64,000 nucleotides of DNA from Lepidonotus clava. Taxonomy: Eukaryota; Annelida; Polychaeta; Phyllodocida; Polynoidae. The notes beneath the pieces were generated by a model that was not told the origin of the DNA, did not search any database, and worked only from the letters and a program-made list of their open reading frames with translations. A program made the position numbers and the translations under genes. The stretch spans positions 52,963,526-53,027,525 of the forward strand of contig OW387138.1 in the NCBI GenBank assembly GCA_936440205.1. The letters run 5' to 3'. Below are positions 33,590-45,603 of this stretch, piece by piece. Positions within the stretch are counted from its first letter, which is position 1, and each line of letters starts with the position of its first letter.

Positions 33590-34400
33590 GAACTTGTAAC
33601 GCTGATACGTGTGCTAAACGCCAGGCGGCGACATCATTTAGTGGCATAGTTAGAGTATATGGAGAGTGGCAAAGTCCCCAGGCGTAGGGACTGCGTCCTG
33701 CAGGAACGCACAGGTACGACGAATGACGATGGAGACCTGTAAGGGTACGTTATGAATCGAAACATCTAGCTAAAAGATACTGAGGATAGCAGGCTTTGCC
33801 GTCAACATTAGTTTATATGATAGCTAGAAGTAGAATTAGTTTATATTAGTAAGAATGGGCAACATGAGAGATAAGTAAGATATTAGTAATTAACAGTGTA
33901 AATGAGTATAGCGACAAGCCTTTTGGCTGTCGCTATATAAGCGGTATGAGACTTGAGACAGACGAGCAGACCAAGATAGAGTTCGAACAGAACACATGGA
34001 GCAATAGTCTGACATACGGATCACACGGGTAGTGTTAAGATGGTAGTAACCACAATGAACAGGTGATAGTAAGGATTGGGACAGCTTAGGCTTAGCCTTA
34101 CGGACTGCGTGCTGGATGAGGCGGAGATCCTACCAATGGTCTCCGTTATCGGTAGACGAGGGGTGACTCTCTCAACAGTGTTGGAGCGTATATACCTTGT
34201 GAAAGGGGAGGCTTAACAATAGCTATACCTGGTTGGATTGTTACTGATGTGTTAGAATTGTGAAATGAAAGGAAAGACCTGTATGGATGGAGAACTGTAT
34301 ACTTGTACCTTTGGAATATTATCATGAATGTAATAAACTGACCTCTTGCCAAGCGCGTGTTCTTTGTATAGGATTAAGCCCCTTTACTTAGGATCTCTAC
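33590..34400 (+). mobile_element. TATA-to-AATAAA promoter module, LINE 5' UTR-like (or LTR-like)
   Basis: CTATATAAGCGG at about 33943 and AATAAACTGACC at about 34331 are followed by GCCAAGCGCGTGTTCTTTG. The same order, with a related string after AATAAAC (CCAAACGTTGTTC, CCAAGCATTGT, CCAAGCGTTGTTTG), recurs at 40150-40380, 40600-40920 and 62700-63060. The last of these leads into a LINE endonuclease, so a LINE 5' UTR is favoured over an LTR. No TG/CA tips or target duplication were found here. Confidence 0.5.
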
Positions 34401-35284
34401 CACTAAGAACTGAATTATGATCCAGGATAACATCTATCTGGACAAAGCTAGCTACTTCAACGTTTAATCACTAAGAACTCCCCATCATCTTAGTACGACA
34501 TACTTTATTAACATCTTCAAGCAGACGAAATATCATTGATAAGCGATATAATATCACGCAGTCGAATAATGAATAAACGAATTAGTACAGGATATGAACA
34601 AGTACGAACTTTAATAGTGATACTCCCCTATAAATAAACGAACATAAAATAATACCAGTCTAGCTCAGGATTACAATCTCAGACCAAAAGTCTGTTCTCC
34701 CTCATGTACCAGCATAAAGTTGGTTTAATAGCTTGGGTTTCAGATTGAGTGCAGTCAAAAAAAAGTTACCTTACAAACTCAAGAGTAGTATGTTAACGAA
34801 TATACAATTGTGGTGAAAAAGTATACAATTTAGAAAATAAAGAATGAGATGAGATGAGATGGATACAGGCATCAATGAATACAGTAATGATTTGTCTTTG
34901 CACATGAATTCGACAACATATATACCAAATAGTGGGCTTCAATTTGGAGACATAGTCAAAAAAACAAGCGTGAATTTAATGGTTATCACAGGATATTCGT
35001 AGGATTCAGGAAGCAAAAGTCTCGTATAGCATACCTAATTTCAAGTCAAGTATCACTTTTCGACTCCACAAAATTGGGACCTGCAAAATTCTGCTAAGGT
35101 CAGGTCATGGAGACAGACTAGTACCTGGTTGTTGCACATGATCTTTTTTGGGAACAGTCATCATTTAAGGTATATAGATTCTCACATGTGGTTCTTACCA
35201 TGCAAACATCAAGAAGAGGCTACTCGGTATAACTTTAAATGAGTACTAAAAAAGGTACTTAGACTGGGAAAACAGTTTGTAAGG
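34401..35284. other. Unassigned intronic sequence
   Basis: No gene or clear repeat was recognised. A small GATGA repeat lies at 34843-34861. It may include decayed 3' UTR of the LINE that starts at 35285 on the minus strand. Confidence 0.35.
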
Positions 35285-36388
35285 TTTGATTATTGATCAT
35301 TGTACTTACTTCATTTGTAAAGTTCTTTTATCCTCAGTTTGTCTGAGGTGTAATGGCAGAGAGTTCCAGATCTGTGATCCAATATAGAAAGGGGATTTTT
35401 TAATAAAGGTATTTTTTGGTTTGGGTAGTTTAATGGTCAGACCATCATTTTGTCGATTTCGACCATTGTTTGGGTAAAGTGGGAATTTACCAAGTTCAAC
35501 TCTGTTCTTAATACAGGTTAGCAATTGGATCATACGGCGGTTATCGACAAGCTTGATATTTGACAGTATATGTAAGTCATTTACATGAACATCTCTGGGG
35601 TTTCCCACCTCATAAGTCGCTCGTAGAACATCGTTTTGGAGGATTTGCAAATCACGCAGATTTTTTGCTGGTAGATTTGTCAGAAAACAATTTCCATAAT
35701 CAATAATAGAAACAAATATAGATTTGCATATTGCAAGGGCCGCAGGTAATGTTAATAATTTCCTTACTTGTCTGAAGGAGCTCAACTTGTGGGTGACATG
35801 TTTGTATACGTTATTAAATTGAGCCATCATAGTTAGAGATGAATCTAGGGTTACTCCTAGGTATTTAAAGGTATATTCTATAGATAAGGGGTGTTATAAA
35901 GTTTTAGTGGGTTATTTTGAAAAAAGTCTAAAGATCTGTTATTTGGAGACCCTGAGAAAATTTGTATATTGGTTTTACTAGCGTTGATTGTTAATTTGTT
36001 AGATTCACACCATGTTTGCAACTTTTCTTTACGGCTTGGTAAGTCTTCTGTATTTAGGTCAGAGTACAGTACAATGTCGTCAGCATATATCATAAACCTA
36101 AAATTATCAAAACAATGTACAATATCGTTTAGGTAGAGAATAAAGAACATTGGTCCCCACACACTTCCTTGGGGTACACCGAAGCGGACTGGTTTATTAT
36201 CTGATTTACATCCATCAACTATCGTACATTGCTGACGATTCGACAGATAATTTTTAAAAAGTTGAACAGTGTCCAAACTTAACCCATATTTTTTTATTTT
36301 TTGAGTGAGAATTTTGTGGTTTACCATATCGAAGGCTTTTTTAAAGTCTATGTATATAGTTAAAGTATTGACCATATACTCCTTTTTT
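35285..36388 (-). mobile_element. LINE reverse transcriptase, C-terminal part
   Basis: Minus-strand frames 36375-35878 and 35830-35306 encode the core and thumb of a non-LTR reverse transcriptase. Motifs: YIDFKKAFDMVNHKIL, FGVPQGSVWGPMFFILYLND, the catalytic YADD, then the CR1/L2/Jockey-type tail ending PFYIGSQIWNSLPLHLR. Two frames imply a frameshift near 35850. Coding stops abruptly at about 36388 and resumes at about 38620 (see the next LINE part), so a younger insertion probably splits one LINE. Confidence 0.9.
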
Positions 36389-37314
36389 CTGCAGCTGTAT
36401 AATGATGAAGCCTATACTCACCTAACACCTTATGTCCTTACATAGCTCATCGAAGTGCTAAAAATCATAGTTTTTATCATTTCCCCCTCTACATCAAGCA
36501 TTGGCAGTTACAACTGTTTCAAAGACTTTTCCATTGTTGTGGAGCTTTCCCAATATCACTTTCTGTGGTCATCGTAAATAGGCAAAACAGTATGCCCAGT
36601 TAGTCTCGTACAAAGTGTTTTAAACTGTTAATTGATTCAATCTTCACTAAGTTTGCATATTCTACAACAAAAGAACATATTAGTCAAAAATCCGCAAATT
36701 GTCAACAGAACCGATACTTGTGAAACTATTGGGATTCCCCTCCTTTGTTGCAAGCTTGGAGCCACCAAGGCATGGAAGTTCAGTTCGAAAGTTTGTAAGT
36801 CTTTGTCTGGAAAACAAACCTCTGTTGACCTTTTCAAACACAATTTTTATTTTAGTCAGAACTATTTCAGCAAAATTCTGGTATGTAATTGGTATTACTG
36901 ACTTAAATAGTCTTTAGACTATAAACCTTGCGAATGTTTCAGATTTCAAGTGAAATTAATTCATAGTGTAACTTTACACACTATTCTCCTAATCAGGGGT
37001 AGGTCCAGGGCGTCCTTGTCTGAGGAATATGTGTTTCTCTACACAGTGTCAGTCTTGATCAAGAGGGAAGACATTTTTTCATGTTGGTCAGCATGTAGCT
37101 TTCTATTGTCCAGTTGGTCAGGTTGGTCAGGCTGCTCTCATGGTAGAAAGGGTCACATACAAGTTCCTTGTCTGACTTTTATTTTGTCTAAATCTCTTTA
37201 TCTGTCCTGGTTTGCAATCAGATTCTCGATCCAGTTTTTATTGTACATCTAGCAATGTCCATAGGTAACGAACAAAACACTTCTAAAAATTTGGAAATAA
37301 AATATTACTGACTG
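36389..37314. other. Insert of unknown type within the LINE
   Basis: This lies between the RT core and its upstream part. A few open frames (36632-36901, 36950-37252) show no family resemblance. It may belong to one insertion together with the TTAA-flanked MITE that follows, or be a separate one. Confidence 0.3.
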
Positions 37315-37318
37315 TTAA

Positions 37319-38017
37319 GGATTGACACCGGTGGTTGGGCCGTGATTTTCGGTTCTCAGGACTATTGCATTTTTCTTATTCTACTCCTCTATCTACATAG
37401 GTGTAACATATATAAAATATATGCTATGTTTCTGCTTCATCTAATGATACAAAACATATGTAAGAGTGTTATGATATTTTTAAGTTATTGTTGCTAAAAA
37501 GGAAAAGTTGATTGTCCCACTTTTATTTTTTGAACAATGAATTCTCACAGGGTTAGGTCTTTGAAATTTCTTATACTTATTCCAAACATTTTAATGGAGG
37601 GAAGCTTGTCTCAGAATTTTGATATCTGTCCTCAATCTTTTTGAAAAAAATAAAACATGAAAATAAAAATTAATTCACCCTCAAGTTACCCGTTTTTGGA
37701 CATAGAATAAAAACTATGGCCTAGATAAAAATTCTGAGACACCCTTCCTTGTATTTGGAAATTATTGATATGTATAAAAAGTACCATCTATGTAGCTCTA
37801 TTTGTTAGTGGGTACACCTTGTTCAAAAAATAAAAGTTGAAAAATAGGTTTTTGTATTACAGCTTTTCGAATTTTCATTTCATCTCCTAATAACTTAGAT
37901 CACTGTAGAGGACACAAATAGACCTACACAATGATATATATTTGATTGTCATAGCTAACGTAGGAGAGAAAATACATGCAGAAACGTGAATCACGCCCCA
38001 AGCACCGGTGTCAATCC
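37319..38017. mobile_element. 699 bp TTAA-flanked MITE
   Basis: The ends read GGATTGACACCGGTG and, inverted, CACCGGTGTCAATCC, continuing with mismatches to GGGCCGTGATT / AATCACGCCCC. TTAA flanks both sides (37315-37318 and 38018-38021). The tips differ from the MITE at 25681, so this is a second TTAA-targeting family. No transposase is encoded. Confidence 0.9.
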
Positions 38018-38021
38018 TTAA

Positions 38022-38619
38022 GTCAGTTTTTAAGTAACAGTTATTCCAATTTATTATGATGAATAACTAGATAGAAATAAAACAACAACATGGTACCTAT
38101 GGCCCTTCAGAGCCCACAATTTAATATGCAGTAATTAATCTATAATTAAACAGTGTTGAAGCAATATATATGTATATATATATTTATATCTCTAAAGGAA
38201 GTAACCTCTAATCTACTACCAGTTCAATAACCTTTTGTAAGTAGTCTTGTTTAAGCTTGGACTTGGAAGAATTTAGGGTAGGAGTTGCCTCCATATCCAA
38301 ATTCCAATTGTTCTATGCCACTGATTCTCTATATAGAACACTATGTTGGTCAGGGGTGTTGGGACTCAAGTGAAGGTAGTTCATAAGTGAAAAGTGGAGG
38401 TGGCAAAGGCCATGTTAAACCACTGGGCGAGGTAGCGGCAGCAGGGCTCACTCTGCTACAAACGGTTTTGACAGGGAAAGTTCCTCAATTTTTATAATAG
38501 GTCTTCAGCATATCTGGTTGTGGTGGTTTTGTGTCTTTAGGCAGAGTGTCTAATTCCATCCTTTAGGAGTAAATGTTTGGAATGAGAATTGCTAGGTGTG
38601 ATGACTGGTTAGGTCATTG
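38022..38619. other. Unassigned intronic sequence with AT microsatellite
   Basis: An (AT)-rich microsatellite lies at 38167-38190. Otherwise no gene or repeat was recognised between the MITE and the next LINE part. Confidence 0.35.
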
Positions 38620-39490
38620 TATGGACATAAAAATCATCAGGGTTATAGGTCTCCAATTTGATGGCAGAGACTTATCTCCATCCTTCAGTATCAGGTAAAT
38701 GTATCCATTTGCCCAGTTTCAGGAAATATTCCTGTTGTCAAGGAATTAATAAGTAAAATTACAAAATTTCTCTGGAATACTTTTAAACACATCAACACAT
38801 ATTCATATATATAACGTCTTAATACAACGTGATTTACTTAAATCAACCTCAGGTGAATCCATGAAACATAAAACATCAAATCAGGCAAATTTAATTCAAA
38901 ATTAACATAAATATTCATCTGAGGAATATTAACATTATCCAAAGTAACGTTACAACAAGTCTGAGTTCCAACTTCACAGTAGTATTCGTTTAAAAGGTTT
39001 TGTACATTGACTGCATTGATCATCAAACCAAATTACGGGTCCATAAATTGAACATAGAAATCGGTATTGTCATTTTCTAAGTCAACCTTTCACTTAATTG
39101 AAATATGTAAAAGGTACACAATGTTTTTAAATGGCAGGATGTTTAGTTCACCTGTATAGTTTCATGTAAAATTTTCTATCTTGTATAAATGTATTGATCT
39201 CAGCATTTATCCATGGATTCTATATTTTACTACAGTCAACTACCTTTAATGGGCACATAATAGCTAGGGTCCCAAGAACTGTATCCAATACAAATTCCCA
39301 CTTGAAATTAGCATCTGTTAATGCATTAAGTATGGCCCAATTTTGGTTGAAAAGAAGGTCAGAAAAACATTGTCGATCATAGTTACTGTAATCACTTACA
39401 TTTTTCCGTTCTACGGTATGTTTTTCCCTAATTCTCTTGCATACAGCAAGGACAGGAAAATGGTCAGATATCATATCTGATCCCACACCT
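38620..39490 (-). mobile_element. LINE part: endonuclease end, linker and start of RT
   Basis: Reading the minus strand from 39490, the frame begins GVGSDMISDHFPVLAVCKR, the SDHxP end of the endonuclease. Then come KWINAEINTFIQDRKF-like linker residues (about 39215-39160), LLNEYYCEVGTQ (39000) and INSLTTGIFPE (about 38735), the usual lead into the RT. Several stops and shifts are present. Orientation and content make it the likely upstream half of the RT at 35285-36388. Confidence 0.8.
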
Positions 39491-39539
39491 GCACATATTG
39501 CAAAAACAATATCACAAGCTAGTTAATCAATACAGAATC

Positions 39540-40990
39540 CACCATTTAAATTTGGTTGGGTAGCTTCAAATATATTGCACAAAGGTAGTTAGTAAAACGC
39601 CTTGTGCATGTAACTAGTAGTAGTGTATGAATAAGATAAAGGAATAGTCACCAGATTATAAAAGATATATTATAAAAATATTAAAAATTACACAAATTAC
39701 GTTATTATACAGTTTGATTATGGTAGGCACTTCTGGTAGGTGTAATAAACCTGTTTGGTTACAACAGACAGGCTAAGTCTACCAGCGGCAGCACTGCCTC
39801 GGAGAAAATCAATATCCTGCACAAAGGTAGAAATCAACGTTTGCTTTGTGCATGCCTATTGAATTAGTGTAAGAGCCACCAGATGAATATACGTGATGGA
39901 AATTCTTCCAAATTGCTTAGTTCATGAAAATATATAATAGTGGCCAGCGCCGCTGGTAAGTGTTGATATACCTGATGACAATGATCATCGGGACACACTT
40001 CCCCGCAAGCACTGAGGCCCTGGGAGAAAATCGATATTAGACTGCTTTATAAACGAGAGTGTAGGGGAATCGGATCGGGAGAGAGAACAGTAGCACTTGG
40101 ATCAATCGGATTGGGAGATTCGGAAGGGGTTCAGATAGCCTTACAACCGCGGGGACGTCTGGTGACTCATACTACGTTGTGCAAACGGCCGAGGGAGAGA
40201 ACGAGTGGACTTTACAGAGGAAGCTTACTCCCTTCCAACTGAACTGTAATACCTTGGATTCATGGCCTTCACGAGCAGCTGTACGCATCACTATAACACC
40301 CAATAAACTTACCGCACTGCCAAACGTTGTTCATGTTATGGATTGAGCGCCCATACCGTGGACTCGCTCACCACTTGACTAGCCCTCCCATTAGAGACAA
40401 TATCAACTGTAATAATTATATCGGACAATGCACGGAAATGATTATCAACCTTAAACGAAACAATAGCGTTCAATCCAATGAATATATAAGAACAATGATT
40501 GGCATTTAGAGTCAAAGTAAGCCGATACACGTTTGGATCAATTTGAGTCTTATAGTTTCGGGGGTTTTGTTAGCTACTCATAGCATTTGGTGAAATTTGG
40601 TGACTAGAGGAAGAAATAATGCAGGTTGTGAAGCTGTAAAGAGATAGGCGGACTTGATTGAGGAAGCTTGCTTCCAAATTTCTTTCTTGGGTGATTCTAA
40701 AAATCATTTAGATTTACTGCCTGTTTTCAATGAGAAAAATCTTTTTTTTGAGGAAGCTTACCTCCGGGGCAATGATTGACTGTTATACATAGGATTAGAA
40801 CACCTTTTTGATACACCGGTGATTGTGATGCATCTGTTATCCACAATAAACTGACTCTGAACCAAGCATTGTCTATGTTTTGGATATGAACGGCAATTTC
40901 GAGGACTAGTGCTACTGTTCAGGTGGCAAAAATGATAATGGTTGACGAACGACATATCAGAAGACAAAAGTGATTCAAGTTCCCCAGTCT
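39540..40990 (+). mobile_element. Tandem LINE 5' UTR-like promoter modules
   Basis: Two upstream modules start GCACAAAGGTAG (39577 and 39819) and each carries an inverted TTGTGCATG about 30 bp later. They are followed by TTTATAAACGAGAG (about 40045) and two modules of the type GGTGACT ... AATAAACT ... CCAA.C.TTGT (40150-40380 and 40600-40920). The same layout precedes a LINE endonuclease at 61860-63480, which identifies the family. No coding part follows here, so this is a detached 5' end, perhaps a chimeric or truncated copy. Confidence 0.6.
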
Positions 40991-43140
40991 TACTATAGAT
41001 CATTGCAGCAAATAGCGATCAAAGGAAGTACTAAGCTTTTCCAAGGTTTTGAACTGTGATACGAAAAAATATCATAAATTATTGGCCTATATTATGAGAT
41101 ATAGATATACTGAGGACCTTTCCTTTGAGTCTCAGATATTTTAAAGCATTTTCCAGCCTTTAAATTGACAAATTATCCTTGGAATATATACAAAACCCTG
41201 CCAGTTATGCACATTATATGTGAAAAGTACCATATATTGAGATATTTTTTTATAGAATAAAGGCCAATGTAGCATCAGACCTTTATATGTAACTAAATAT
41301 CAACCATTTGATATCAATAAGCATGACAAAAGGCAAAAAATGAGCACAGTTGATCCCAAAGAGCAACCAAAATATGTCAATTATGCTGTATTGGGTAAGA
41401 TACAAGCAAACAGTTGGACATTGTCATGATGTTAAAGTACATGTTACCATCATAAACTGTTAGGATTGCAATATTTTGTATACTTTCCCATAAGAAAATC
41501 TATTAAATAGTAATAATAGATAATTGTATAAAAAGATACAACAAATATAGGCAAGAAATAAGCAAACATTCTGCAACCAAATTCAAATTGCTTCTCAGCA
41601 TCCAGATGGCTTAATTGAAAAATCTGTGCAAAATGGTGATATTTCATAATTTCACCTTCGCCTTCCAACTGTGTTCATTTGCTGAATAAAACTTGCATAT
41701 AGGTGAATGACACATCATTAGATTCCAAATTTAATTCTCTAAACTCCCTATTGAAAGAATTGAGATAAAATGTAAAGTGAAAATTTTATTTCGAATTAAG
41801 TTGATGGAAGTCAGGAAAAATACCAAATTTCGGCAAATTTTGGAGGACATTCCAAACATTCCAAGTTATTTGGAATGTTCATTTGGAACATATTTCATCC
41901 AGATTCATAATGAATAGACTCCTAGCTTTAGAATGATACCAAGATGATTAAAATTGATCAAGAATTGTAAGAATTATGAGGTTTTCTTTTGTTAGGGTAA
42001 CTTAATGTTTTTGATCGCAACTAACACCCTAAACAAACACTAGCATTCAATCCATGTGGTGAGGCCTAGGGTTTTAAAAACCTAGGACTTGTTTAAAAGC
42101 ACAGTATTTTGATTATTCATTTTTAGTTTATAAATATTAAAATCACCTAAAATCCATTTCTCATATTAAAAATATCTTAAGTCTGATCAAAGGTTTTTCG
42201 GCATATTTTAATATAGATTTAACATCACCTTTTGGAGGTTAGTAAAGAATATATAATACAACACGTTGTGAGAAATGAAAGGGTCCTCTCTCCTCAGACA
42301 GCATATAATGTTTGAACTTGGTTTGTCCAAAGTCAGGGTTAACATTTCATAATCAGCGTCAGTACATGTTCCAATACAATCAATTATAATGAATGGTGAA
42401 TATTTTGGAGAAACATATACAAACACCACCTTCTCTACTAATGTATTTATAATTGTCTAGGGTTTTAGCCTTGTCTTGTCTAAAAATCTTCATATCATTA
42501 AGTTTCAAAATCCATCGTCATTATCATCATTATGTATTTTCTAGCCACTCTCCTAACAGATAATTGGGGAGTTTCATGCTGCCAAAATCATAATCTTAAA
42601 TATAGTTAAGATTTCGAAATCACATTTATTACATCTGGGTTTCTAACCAACATTTCTGGAAACATATTTAGTTAGGCCTCTTTAAGCAGTTAAAAAATGT
42701 TTTACACCTTATCAGAAAACAAAGAATGGGAACATCCCGTGATATCAGGACGTTCCATTGTCCCAGGACACATGTCGTCCTATGATTTAGGAATGGTTTG
42801 GTAAAACTGAGAATACCAATCAATAGAGAGATTTGCTGAAAATTCTAACTCGGTAAATGTGTCAACAATTAGTTTTTACAGTTATCTAGCAGTTTTAATC
42901 AAATGTCTAATGTGTACAATTATTAGTATAGGATGTATGTGGGCAGGCTTTTAATGTTACTCTTCCAAGACGGCGCAGTAAAATGAAGTATTGGCGGGAA
43001 AGGTTACGTGAATCACAGTGATATGTTGATTAATGACAGGTGAATAGGCCAGGTGTTGGGCTAAACTGGGAGCCCCTGATAATTGGTTCCAATTGACCTA
43101 ATGTCCTGCAATAGTACAGTGGCCTGATTGCTACCTCTGT
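40991..43140. other. AT-rich intronic sequence
   Basis: No gene is seen. Small palindromes occur, such as AACATTCCAA / TTTGGAATGTT at 41854-41878 and CCTAGGGTTTTAAAAACCTAGG-like at 42066-42087. The 72- and 73-codon frames on the minus strand are hydrophobic or featureless. Confidence 0.4.
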
Positions 43141-43144
43141 TGCA

Positions 43145-43345
43145 TGGACAAGATCGAGTGTTAAGACGCTATCCTACAAAAGGATGCTATCCAGCAAAAA
43201 GATAACATTTGTCACTTAGCATCTAGCTAAAGACGCTATCCTACAAAAGAACGCTATCCAACAAATCTGTTTGTTGGATAGCATTCTGGTTGTGCTGCTA
43301 TCCTACAAAAGGGATGCTATCCAACAAAAAGTCCATAATATTAGA
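43145..43345. repeat. GCTATCCTACAAAA repeats with a foldback hairpin
   Basis: GCTATCCTACAAAAG or GCTATCCAACAAAAA occurs seven times over 200 bp, six in one direction and one inverted. The inverted copy makes a hairpin at about 43250-43285: CGCTATCCAACAAA pairs with TTTGTTGGATAGCA around a 4 nt loop. The interest is in the conserved 14-mer, spaced irregularly as in a foldback element or a protein-binding array. Confidence 0.75.
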
Positions 43346-43591
43346 TTAGAGGAGCCAGTTTCCGCGCATCTCTAGTTTTCGCGCATTTTACGCATTTTAT
43401 GGACGCATTTTTTCTATTCGAATTAAATATTTTATTCTTTTACTCCCTGACCCAAAAGAACGTTGTGATCAACTAAATTAGACATTTTCATGATGCTCCA
43501 TATATATATTTATGTATTCTAAGCCAAACGTGGGGCCCTTGATGGGGGGTCCTAATGTCGCATGTCGAATTTAAGAAAGGATGTTGGTGTC

Positions 43592-43735
43592 AGCGGCCGT
43601 TGCTCAGCGTCGGCGGCCGTTGCTAGGCGTCTGCGGCCGTTGCTAGGCGTCCGCGGCCGTTGCTAGGCGTCCGCGGCCGTTGCTAGGCGTCCGCGGCCGT
43701 TGCTAGGCGTCCGCGGCCGTTGCTAGGCGTCCGAC
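43592..43735. repeat. CpG-dense 20 bp minisatellite, about 7 copies
   Basis: The unit GCGGCCGTTGCTAGGCGTCC repeats with few changes, each copy holding four CpGs. It is an isolated GC-rich island in strongly AT-rich intron, and near identity of the inner units indicates recent expansion. Confidence 0.92.
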
Positions 43736-44475
43736 TGGTTTGGAAAATGAGATCTAAGCTTCTACTGCATCGATTTTGCCAATCTTTTTTTTAAAACTTA
43801 TCAGAATTAAGTGGCCTTTTCGAATATTGGCATAGGAACCATGCTAGAAGTGCTCTATGGCCACAAACACGGCCATGATTTCGTTAGACATAAACAAATA
43901 GCTAAATTAATGAGGTCTCAATGATTTTTAAAAATGGTTGCAAACACTGCATCAAATAAGTCTGAACTTGATCTATTACCTGACCCAAAGCAGAATATTC
44001 CCTTTGGAAAAACTGATTATTATGAGACATATTTTGTGATATTAGAGAGTTTCAGATCCTCCAAAGCATGATGTAGCACATACGTAATGTATCTTCATTT
44101 CAATTTTTATAAAGTATTTAAAAATATTTCATTAGGAGTATACAATTATAACTCAATCATTCATGATGATCCAATAAAAAAAAAAATCAATGAATGGGTC
44201 TGTGATTTATAATTTGGGGAACCAGATATGTATTTTCTCAAAATATTAATTCACTTTTTTTTCCAAACCTAAACCCATGTTTACCCTTCTACTTCTAAAA
44301 TGATGACCTTTTGCATGTAGCAGTCTACACACTGAACTTATGAAGTGTTACCAATAACAAGCAAAATCAGCTGCTTTCAGCCTGTCCATCCAGCTGCTGT
44401 TTTGTTAAACTGTTTATCAAAGGACATGTAGGAACCAGCAAATTGGGTTGTGACCCCTTTATTTAGTTCCACCTT
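43736..44475. other. AT-rich intronic sequence
   Basis: No gene or repeat was recognised between the CpG-dense minisatellite and the SINE. Confidence 0.4.
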
Positions 44476-44479
44476 CATT

Positions 44480-44690
44480 CTGTATGTGGCGTCATAATGT
44501 AGTCGTTAGGACCCACACCTCCAAACCCAAAAGTTGTGGGTTTGAATCCTGAAAGAGTTTGTCATTGCCAGTGTTTTTCTGCCTAGTGAACCCACTTGTT
44601 ATCATAAAAACGTAAAGTTATTTTAAAAACGCTATAGTTGTCTAGTTGTCAAGACTGATATGATTGTATCCAAAATAAATTGAAATAAAG
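44480..44690 (+). mobile_element. tRNA-derived SINE
   Basis: A tRNA-like head contains an A-box-like TGTAGTCGTTAGGA (44498) and the B box GGGTTTGAATCC (44538-44549), about 27 bp apart, as in tRNAs. It is followed by an unrelated body and an A-rich tail (AATAAATTGAAATAAAG). The match to a functional tRNA is poor, so it is a SINE. No target duplication was identified. Confidence 0.6.
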
Positions 44691-44786
44691 CTTTGGTTCA
44701 CATTTTCCTTTGTTATATACAATGCACAATATGTAAAGTTTAGAATCGTGGCAAGTTGTTCTAATACATGTTTTATATTTTTCAAG

Positions 44787-44941
44787 TGGTGATGCTTACA
44801 TATCATCGGATTAACAATTTCAAAAGACTGGTAAATTTGTTAGTCCCCATACCCTACATTCAAAGAATAATCGGCATTTGGAATGATGTCAATAACCCAC
44901 CTGCTGGAGTCGTATGGCCAGAATCAAATGGGAAACTATTG
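44787..44941 (+). CDS. EXTL3: EXTL3-like exostosin, exon B (start of GT64 domain)
   Basis: The exon follows TATTTTTCAAG and ends before GTAAGT. It starts in phase 1, matching the end of exon A, and ends in phase 0. It encodes VVMLTYHR (with the first valine split across the junction), PYIQRIIGIWND and WPESNGKLL. These match vertebrate EXTL3 TVVMLTYER, PYLNKVVVVWN and WPDIGVPIM as I recall them: the nucleotide-sugar-binding start of the GT64 domain. Compared with EXTL3, about 40 residues are missing between exon A and exon B, so a further symmetrical phase-1 exon may lie unseen in the 41 kb intron, or the linker is short in this lineage. Confidence 0.9.
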
Positions 44942-45603
44942 GTAAGTTAATTTTAATTTAAAGATCTATAATGATAAATTAACAAAGTTGTTCTGTACCA
45001 ATAGTGGCAAAAATCCACGCTGATTTCCCTGTATTCCTTTGAGGTCGAAGAGGGATCCTTTGGCAATAAGAATATACTGGTTGTCACTCTGTAGATCTGA
45101 TTGTCACCATGACAACCACTATTTTGTATGACAACCACCATTAGAGTTAAACCTCTTTAACTAATATTTACTCTTCGGGAAACATCTTATTCAAAGGGTT
45201 GTCCCCAAAATTTGTCTCAACATCTAGTAAAAATGTAATGATATTAAAAGTTTCCCATGCAAGTAAATGGCTATTTTTAACATTGATAAAATGGTGTTTA
45301 TGTTTAACCAATACAAAAAGACAACTTAAACCTGTCAAAATTATGTACCTTCAATAGACTATCCATAAATGTTGATCAAACTATCACAAGTTCCCTTTTT
45401 CCAAAATTCTGAAGTTAGAATAAATAACTCTGGGAGAGAGTTTGCCTCTTACTTTAAATGGCTCCTTATTAAAATAAGAGATCAAATATAAGTACCCGAG
45501 AGCTTACATTAAACATACGTTGAATATGAAACTACATTGTATGAATGTGTATATATACTAGTGAGTAATAAATTATTCCCAACACAGCTTTATTGAAGTT
45601 GAC
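44942..45603. other. Start of the second intron, unassigned
   Basis: Nothing beyond AT-rich intron is seen. A 62-codon minus-strand frame (45141-44953) includes a short TGACAACCA repeat. Confidence 0.4.

Noticed and set aside
36632-36917. Overlapping open frames in the LINE insert
   Set aside because: Frames on both strands are open over the same bases and none resembles a known family.
43592-43735. CRISPR-like regular repeat
   Set aside because: Units are directly adjacent without spacers and the genome is animal, so this is a minisatellite.
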